From the NCBI GenBank assembly GCA_019693395.1, contig JAAMXP010001636.1:1-40789 (forward strand): DNA of 40,789 nucleotides, given 5' to 3'. Under the pieces are notes generated by a model. It was not told the DNA's origin. It was given only the letters and a program-made list of their open reading frames with translations, and did not search any database. Shown piece by piece: positions 34,801 through 40,789 of the stretch. Each line of letters starts with the position of its first letter. The first letter of the stretch is position 1. Origin of the DNA: Ettlia oleoabundans (taxonomy: Eukaryota; Chlorophyta; Chlorophyceae; Chlamydomonadales). A program made the translations under genes and the position numbers.

Positions 34801-36997
34801 GCACAGGCACAGTTGGGGCAAAGGGCATCCCATTCAGATTGAACACTGGTCCACGTGTGTTGTTGTGTCTACCCTCCCCTGTGCTATCAGGGCGTCCACT
34901 CTGCCCCACGCCCCCCTGTGCCTGTGCCTGCAGGTCACTCAGGACACCATCACCCTTCAAGGCGGCGAGCAGATCAAGTATGGTGTGTGTGTGTGGAGTG
35001 CAGGCAACGCGCCACGCCCCCTGGTGCAGCAGCTGGCGGCGCAGATAGAGGAGCAGGCGCAGCACCAGCCGGGTGGACGGCTGAGCAAGCTGGCGGTGGA
35101 CCCCTTCCTCAGGTGCTGCCCTGAACCCCTCAAATGGATGGTTGAGTGGATGGCTGCCCTTGTATGGGGGAGTGAAGAGCACCAAACATGCCTGTTACAT
35201 GCAGTGAATGCTGGCTGCAACTAGTCAAGTAGCTGCCGTTGTAAATTGCGGCCAGCTGGAAAGAACGGCTTTAAATTTACGGTCACCTCCAGTCAATTGC
35301 CGCCACCAACGCTGCATCTCTCCTGCTGCCAATATTCCCGTCAGTCTCACCCTGCCTGCCGTTCTGCTGCTGCATCATCTCGGATGGCGGTTATGCAGGG
35401 TGATTGGCGCCAGGGATGTGCTGGCAATAGGCGACTGCTCGCTCATTGTGGGAGATCGCCTCCCCACCACCGCTCAGGCAAGCGGAGGTGCTGCCCAGCC
35501 AGCAGGCAGTGCTGTGGCTGCTCATAGGGAGTTTGTAATTCTGATTCCACCATGTGGTTAGACTGCTGTGCATCATTCGAGGTCGCTGCTGCCAGCATTC
35601 AAGCCTTGCGAGCGGGCTGTGCAACATGTTGGCTGTGTCGCATATTGTGTGCAGGTGGCGGGCCAGCAAGGCGCCTACGCCGCTCACATGATCAACCGCG
35701 GATTTATGCCCCTGACTGGCGGGCTGGACCAGGCACGCCTGGTGGCGGCGGCTGCATTACGTGCAAACCCTGCATGTCCGCTGACCTGCATTGTATGACA
35801 GTGATTGAGTCCAGGCGGCTGCATTACGTGCAAACCCTGCATGTCCGCTGACCTGCATTGTATGACAGTGATTGAGTCCCCCCCCCCTTTGTTGTGCTAC
35901 CGCCCCTTCCCCGGCCATTGGCGCTCTGGCGCTCTTGAGCACTAACCTAGAACAGCTGTGTGCCTTTTGTTCCGCAGCCGCCGCCCTGCAAGCCCGCAAA
36001 CTACCTGCTGGCTGGTCAGCAGCTGTTTGCCACCCTCGGCAGCACGCTGGCCGATGAAGAGGGAGGAGAAGAGGTAAGACCAGACCGACTCGGGTAACTA
36101 TGGCAGGGCAGCTACGCGGTCTGTTCGCTGGGTTGCTGCTGGCTTGCTGGCCTGTTTTTGCTGCACCTTGGGGTTGGACAACTGCCGGTTCCGGGTTAAT
36201 TGCTGAGTTCCACTCCTCCCATACGCTGATACTGCAGGGCCCGCAGCTCATGTACTACAAAAAGCCATGTGAGTGGGTGATGCGTCCTGTCTGCAACATC
36301 AAGTGTTTCGTGTTCCAGCCGTGGCACTGGCTGCAACTTTCTGCCGTGCTTCCTGGCGACGTCATATCGCAATGAGTCAGGTTCAACCACATGTGCACCT
36401 TACCCTTGGCTGCAGTTGAGTTCCTCAACCTGGGCATCATGGCATATGTGGGTGACGACCGCGCTCTGACAGAGGTATGTCGGTCTAAGGCAACGAGCAG
36501 AAGTTGGCTGCCTGGGTGCTGCTTGCGTATTCGCCTGACCCTCCACAGTTGTCAGTCATGGTGCTGCCATGCCCAATAATGTAATTGCTGTTTTGGCGTG
36601 GCTCCTTTGGTGGCGTGCTGCTGGTCGGAACCCAGAGGTGTCCCCTCCTCAACTCCCCTGTGCAGATTCAGCTCCCCTTCAGTAAGCTGAAGCTTTCAGG
36701 ATCTCTGGCGTTCCTGGTGTGGAAGTGAGTGTGACGCCTCCTGGCTGTGCACAGCTTCCAAACCATTCAATTACGCATCCACCACCAGTAGCTGCAAATG
36801 CATCAAGTCTATTCTGATTCCTCTGGGCCCAAAGTGGTTCTGATGTTGCGACAGCCACCAACATTGTGCCATGGACTGTTTTTTTGCCATGCAGGTCTGT
36901 GTACATCACCAAGCAGGTTTCTTTCCGCAACCGCGTGCTCATTTTGTTCGACTGGCTGAAGACCCAGGTCTTTGGGCGTGACCTATCCAACTTCTGA
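31804..36997 (+). CDS. Type II (alternative, rotenone-insensitive) NAD(P)H dehydrogenase, NDH-2
   Basis: Seventeen exons close in phase to ~611 residues: 31804-31965, 32175-32302, 32492-32672, 32957-33033, 33268-33379, 33611-33760, 34014-34140, 34319-34451, 34649-34721, 34934-35112, 35399-35477, 35655-35741, 35978-36073, 36238-36268, 36416-36474, 36666-36724, 36895-36997. This monotopic flavoenzyme passes electrons from NAD(P)H to quinone without pumping protons. Exon 1 ([20 protein letters not shown]...VTRARE) is a typical mitochondrial or plastid transit peptide. The FAD-binding motif is [14 protein letters not shown] (G147, G149, G151), followed by [20 protein letters not shown]. The NAD(P)H motif is [17 protein letters not shown] (308-318). 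DVLAIGDCS binds FAD, and [15 protein letters not shown] is the quinone-site segment. The C-terminus [15 protein letters not shown]...VFGRDLSNF is the membrane-anchoring signature. No EF-hand is seen, so it is NDA/NDC-like, not NDB. Intron 11 starts with GC; the end of exon 12 is ambiguous (35732 or 35741). Confidence 0.95.
35478..35654 (+). other. GC-AG intron in the NDH-2 gene
   Basis: The exon reads ...PTTAQ, followed by CAG/GCAAGC. The next exon starts after GTGTGCAG with GTGGCGGGCCAGCAA ([10 protein letters not shown]). Because this is the conserved AQVAxQQGxY block of NDH-2, the junction is fixed by homology, and no GT donor fits. Confidence 0.8.
35747..35880. repeat. 67-bp tandem duplication inside an NDH-2 intron
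   Basis: Two adjacent 67-bp copies, 35747-35813 and 35814-35880, each starting GGCGGCTGCATTACG and ending ATTGAGTCC plus one base. They differ only at the last base. The first copy begins at the donor side of intron 12, so the 3' edge of exon 12 was probably close to the duplication breakpoint. Confidence 0.93.
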
Positions 36998-38467
36998 TCG
37001 TCTGGCGGTGGTGCAGCCTCCTTTGTTCGTGGCGAGCATGCTATGGGCGCCGGGATCAGCTGCATGTATTCAGTTGTAGAGAGGATGAGATGACAGCGAT
37101 TGCTGCAGAACGCTCTTAAGTTTCATGAATCGATGCATCCCGCATAATATATATCCATGTGCCTTGTAGCAGATGCGCAGCAATGCTGCCTTGTACTGCC
37201 ATTTTCTTCCACCCTTTCATATTAATAACAGTGCATGGCCATCACATCGATGGATTCCCTACTTTTCCCAAAACCTCATGAGCACATGCCTAATCTGTCT
37301 CTCAAGCTCTATTTTTGAGTCAAGTATATAAATAAGCAGAAGTGATATCAATTTTGCACCAACAGAAGGAAGTTCGGTGGCTGCCAAACTGGTGTGGTAT
37401 TGGTCTAGACAAGATGACCACCTTAGTGCTGTGTCACCAGCAGGCAGCAGTTGGTGGCAGATGGCGAGTGCACCGCAGCGCTATGGTCTCCCACGCTGCA
37501 CCGCCAAGGGATGGGCAAACGGTTCGTTACATTGCAGAATACCCGCCGGCTTGCTGCCAGGTTGGGTACTTCGCGAGGCTCCTAGCGGCAAACGCTGGCT
37601 AGCAGGGCGCCAGCCACTGGGGCGGCAGTGGCCCCCAGTTGTCGGCAGATGGTGGCAGATGTCGAGTGCGCTGTCGCCTGGCACTCGCACAACTTGAACA
37701 ATTAGAGCATATAGAAGCCTACCGGAAGGAGCTTGTGTTTGAGTAAAAATACAGAATCAGTCATAAATGGGATTACTACTCCAGACTAGTGTGACTGCGA
37801 GCACCGGTCGTCTCCAGGTGCTGGTGGTACTTGCAATCACTCAGGTTCCCGCTGTATTTCAGTGAACGGCAGATGTCTGCATTGACATATTGGCTCCACG
37901 TCGAAGCTAGCACCCCTAATTTACAAACAGTCCCCGTTGCACTGAGGAGGGTGCCTGAGGCCACCAGGGGCAGCACGCCAAAGGCAGCATTGTTGCCCAG
38001 GATGCTGATCTTGTCACATGCCTCAGTCATCAGATACATGCCTCACCATCATCAGGTACCTGAAATGTGTCATGTGAAATCTTAGGGCGCCTGCCCTGGC
38101 TGGAAGCAGGTGCACCTGCTGGGACATGATGCAGTTGACAAGCTGACCAAGTGCTGCTGCTTTTGTGCGGCAGAAGCATCAGGCATGGTTCCTGCGAGAC
38201 AACATGCCTATAAAGCCACACCTAGCTGCACCTCTCTCTTCCTCTGCGATGCTAGCTTGGCATCCCTGAAAGTGCAACGACGCCGCTGCCAAAGAAGAAC
38301 CCACTGGATTGCCTTTGTGACTGCAAACAGTTGCTATATAGTTGCATTTGCATTTGTGGGATTGAGACAACCATTTCAGCACATAAAATTGTGCACTGCA
38401 GTGAGTATTTTGTGCGGCATCCGGTGCGCTGTTCAGTTCCAATTGCTGCTGCCGTTGGCCGGTAGGC
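36998..38467. other. Intergenic, 1.5 kb
   Basis: Starts with the NDH-2 3' UTR and an AT-rich patch (ATAATATATAT at about 37144). A strong TATA match lies at 37325-37334, but the open frame after it shows no clear protein character. A sequence near GGTGGCAGATG(G/T)CGAGTGC occurs twice (about 37453 and 37649). No gene is called. Confidence 0.4.
37325..37334 (+). promoter_or_regulatory. Strong TATA-box match without an obvious gene
   Basis: TATATAAATA stands in otherwise GC-rich sequence. No convincing coding exon follows within a kilobase on the + strand. It could drive a non-coding RNA or be an AT-rich 3' flank. Confidence 0.25.
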
Positions 38468-38946
38468 CTACTGGCGTGGAGAGCCACTTCCCTCCTGCCG
38501 CTCACCCAGTGGCAGCTGCTCGTAAGATCGATCCTGACCAGCACCTTTCTCACTGTGCGGCCCAGAGCCATAGTCTCCACCTGCCGTGCCGGCAGCCCTC
38601 CCGCTGCCTGCCGGCCTGATCCACAGGTAGGCCGCCAGGCCTGCCGCCACCGCCCATGCCGCCTTGGCTCGAGCTGTCCTGAACCCCACTAGCTCCTGCG
38701 CCCAAGATTGGCCCATGCCTGTAGGTGATTCAGGAGCCATAATGTGACAGGAAGATCTGCTGACGCCGCTTGTTTGCGTGCTGAGAAAGCTGAAAGCCCA
38801 GGTGGCTCCTGACCTGAAGCTGACTGACGTCGCTGGATGTCGCGTCGGTAGACCAAGGCGGCAAAGTAAATGGAGTTAAATGGCGGGCGGTTACGTTTGG
38901 CACAGCCTATGCCAGCGGACAGCAGTGCAACCTTAGACACAGCATC
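38468..38946 (-). CDS. Possible small membrane-protein gene, 3' exons only
   Basis: Two minus-strand exons fit in phase 1: 38946-38814 and 38718-38468, ending in TAG. They encode ~127 residues: KVALLSAGIGCAKRNRPPFN, a basic stretch (YRRDIQRRQSAS), then WAQELVGFRTARAKAAWAVA continuing into AGLAAYLWIRPAG, which looks like one membrane-spanning helix, and a Gly/Ser/Glu-rich tail. The acceptor at AACTAG/GAT and the donor AG/GTCAGG look acceptable and the codon choice is GC-rich. No in-frame ATG precedes the first exon, so a 5' exon is missing or the call is wrong. No family is recognised. Confidence 0.32.
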
Positions 38947-39119
38947 CTAGTTGTTGCAGGCCTTGCAGTGGCGTGACAGGTGTGTGGCCCAGTGAAGGAG
39001 AAGAGTGCTTTTCAATCAAGAAGAGCCGCCTGGAGTATGTGCTAAGCTGTCCGAGGGGATGAAAACTGGTTGGCCACTTACGCCACCCCCCGTTGCCCCC
39101 GAGCGGTGCAGGAACCCAG
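38947..39119. other. Short region between the small minus-strand frame and the SMP gene
   Basis: Likely 5' flank of the SMP-domain gene. No motif is recognised. Confidence 0.35.
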
Positions 39120-40765
39120 ATGGGCGACGCAAACGGCAGAAGCAGCCGCCGCTCCCTCATGCCGCAGCTAGGCAAGTCAGCACCGGCAGGCCTTGATCAG
39201 ACCTCGACAAGCGGCCAAGCAATGTCCGCCACCTTGGCGCCTTCAACACCGGGGCTGGTGGGCAGCCAGAGGCTGGACGCTTCAAACGCAGATGGCGGCT
39301 GGTCGGCAGCTGTCGCCACCCAGCCAGTAGATCTTGATGAGCAAGGTGCTGAGCTGCCTCCTCCGCCCCAGCCGCCCATCATCCTCCCCTCCAGTGCTGC
39401 GGCTGTGCGGGTGAAGGAGCAGCAGTTGGGCCCAGCTCGGGTTGAGGAGAGGGATGCGGGAGAGGAGGTGGATGCTGCAGCAGATGAAGCGCTCGCAGCG
39501 CAGCAGGATCAAGGGCCTGGCATGCTGCAGAAGGCTGTGGAAGCGACCACCACAGCTGCTCAGCAGGCAGTTGAGCTGGCAACTGGGGCTGTTGCTGCAG
39601 CTGTGCCTGTGGTGATGCAGGCGGTGGGTGGGCAGGTCACAGATGAGGAAGCCAGTGCGTCTACAGGTGACAAGCAGGTAGCATTCGGGGGGAATGGCAG
39701 CACCGATGGCATTGGAACCAGTCAGACGTCCAGGCAGCCAGCGCTCCAGAGCCCGCCTGTGGTGCACGTCCCACCACCCAACAGCTCAGTACGACCTGCG
39801 ACCACTTCAGTCACCGTCGGTTCCAGCTCGGTTACCAATGCAACAGTTCCAGTTGCCTCTGTCCGTGCTACTGACCATCAGCAGGCTCACGTGCCTGGTA
39901 CTGCTGCACTCGTCCCCACGCCTGGAGCATCCGCCCCAGGTGCAGTGCTTCCCTGCCTGCTATCTGGCATGCCGTCCCTCCAGCGTGCCTACTCGCCAGC
40001 TGAATGCCAGTCTGAAAGTTGCCAGCAGCTGCTTCACTGTTCTGCTACTTACTGGTCCAATGTCGTCTCATGTCACCCGGAGGCTCAGTGTTGGTGCAGG
40101 CGGTGGAAAAGGCCGCCGTGTGGCAGTGGATCGGATGAGCGGCCTGGTTGAGGTTTCCAGCGCGCAAAAGGGCCCCCAGACAGGGCCCAACACACCAGCC
40201 AGGACGTGCACCCGGGGCCCTGCACCGTCCGACATGGTGAGCAGGAGAGGCTTTTGAGTTAAGCCGGGACAAGGATGGGCAGCACTGTGCTTGGGTTCTT
40301 TGAATGCTGGGGCTTGTGTGGCGGTAGCGGTGTCTACGGGGCATGAACATTGTTGTTACCAGGGCTAACAGACACCAGGGCTAACAGACATGAAATCAAT
40401 CCCACCTGTCCCTCTTGCCGCCGGGTTGACCTGGCAGGATGAGGATTGGTTCTCGGAGCTGGTGGAGAAGCTGTGGCCCTACATCAAGGCGGCGGCTGAG
40501 GAGATGGCCTGGCAGTCTTTGCCAGGTGGGGGAGTTGGGGTCTGGCGTGCTGACAGCCAGCCAGGTCGCAGGATTTTCTGGAGCTTTCGCTGTGTTGGTC
40601 AACCTGTTGCACTGGTGGCTGATGCTGTCCTTGGCTTCTGCCCAGCCCACATGCCCCATTACCCCATGCAGGGTTGCTGGAAGAGAGTGAGCCTTCGTTC
40701 ATCCATGACCTCAACCTGAAGAAATTTGAGCTTGGGTGCACGGCGCCTGACATCAGTGACATCGT
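39120..40765 (+). CDS. SMP-domain membrane-contact protein (E-Syt/plant SYT-like), 5' part
   Basis: The ATG at 39120 (CAGATGG) opens a long first exon ending near 39930-39944; a second exon runs from about 40000 to 40236. These borders are uncertain, but 40438-40525 and 40672-40765 are clear and in phase, and the gene continues past the window. The first ~350 residues are Ala/Ser/Pro/Gln-rich and mostly disordered, with one helical, weakly hydrophobic stretch (AVELATGAVAAAVPVVMQAV). The last two exons encode WFSELVEKLWPYIKAAAEEM followed by LLEESEPSFIHDLNLKKFEL and GCTAPDISDIV, the start of an SMP lipid-transfer domain as in extended synaptotagmins, plant SYT1 and yeast tricalbins. Such proteins tether the ER to the plasma membrane and carry glycerolipids. 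C2 domains would be expected downstream. Unlike E-Syts, no strong N-terminal hairpin membrane anchor is obvious. Confidence 0.83.
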
Positions 40766-40789
40766 GTGAGTGTGGGTTGGGGGTGGGGG

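Noticed and set aside
37342..37697. Open frames after the TATA box at 37325
   Set aside because: No splice-consistent extension, no recognisable motif, and codon use unlike neighbouring exons.
1..40789. Mobile elements, CRISPR arrays, tRNA/rRNA genes and viral insertions
   Set aside because: No terminal repeats with target duplications, no transposase or reverse-transcriptase motifs, no spaced repeat array and no recognisable structural RNA were seen by eye; a covariance-model or repeat search would be needed to exclude small ones.

Overview
The window looks like nuclear DNA of a green alga (Chlorophyta). It is GC-rich, and its genes are cut by many short introns with GT-AG borders and acceptors that mostly read GCAG. 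Coding exons are rich in Ala and Gln, with many CAG/GCA runs. One gene carries an organelle-type transit peptide on a type II NADH dehydrogenase. I saw no bacterial operon, phage, CRISPR array or rRNA, and no tRNA that I could fold by eye. Exon models were built by hand from splice signals and reading-phase consistency. Where phases close exactly I say so; where they do not, I mark the boundary as unresolved.

Layout on the + strand unless stated. 26-3792: 3' part of a multi-exon gene of unknown family. 4264-6411: Gln/Ala-rich 653-aa protein with a SUMO-interaction-like motif and an acidic tail. 6706-9016: seven-exon SAM-dependent methyltransferase with an N-terminal targeting-like segment (341 aa). 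9581-10455 and 12120-13073: two diverged tandem paralogues (237 and 226 aa) of an unrecognised family sharing one phase-1 intron. 14407-24794: 21-exon gene for a 1657-aa nuclear-type protein with a B3/AbrB-like N-terminus, Gln-rich linker, AT-hook and a degenerate JmjC-like region. 25214-26931 (- strand): a full-length CZIB/DUF866 protein that has lost its zinc-binding CxxC pairs. 27141-30795: 671-aa BTB/BACK-like protein, divergent from the CZIB gene across 209 bp. 31804-36997: 17-exon type II NAD(P)H dehydrogenase. 38468-38946 (- strand): possible small membrane-protein gene. 39120-end: 5' part of an SMP-domain (synaptotagmin/E-Syt-like) membrane-contact protein, cut by the window edge.

The genes do not form one obvious pathway; this is ordinary eukaryotic gene order. 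The points most worth a second look are the zinc-less CZIB homologue, the tandem orphan pair, the JmjC-like fold with HxE...H spacing but no visible cofactor lysine, and recurrent GC-AG introns in at least three different genes.
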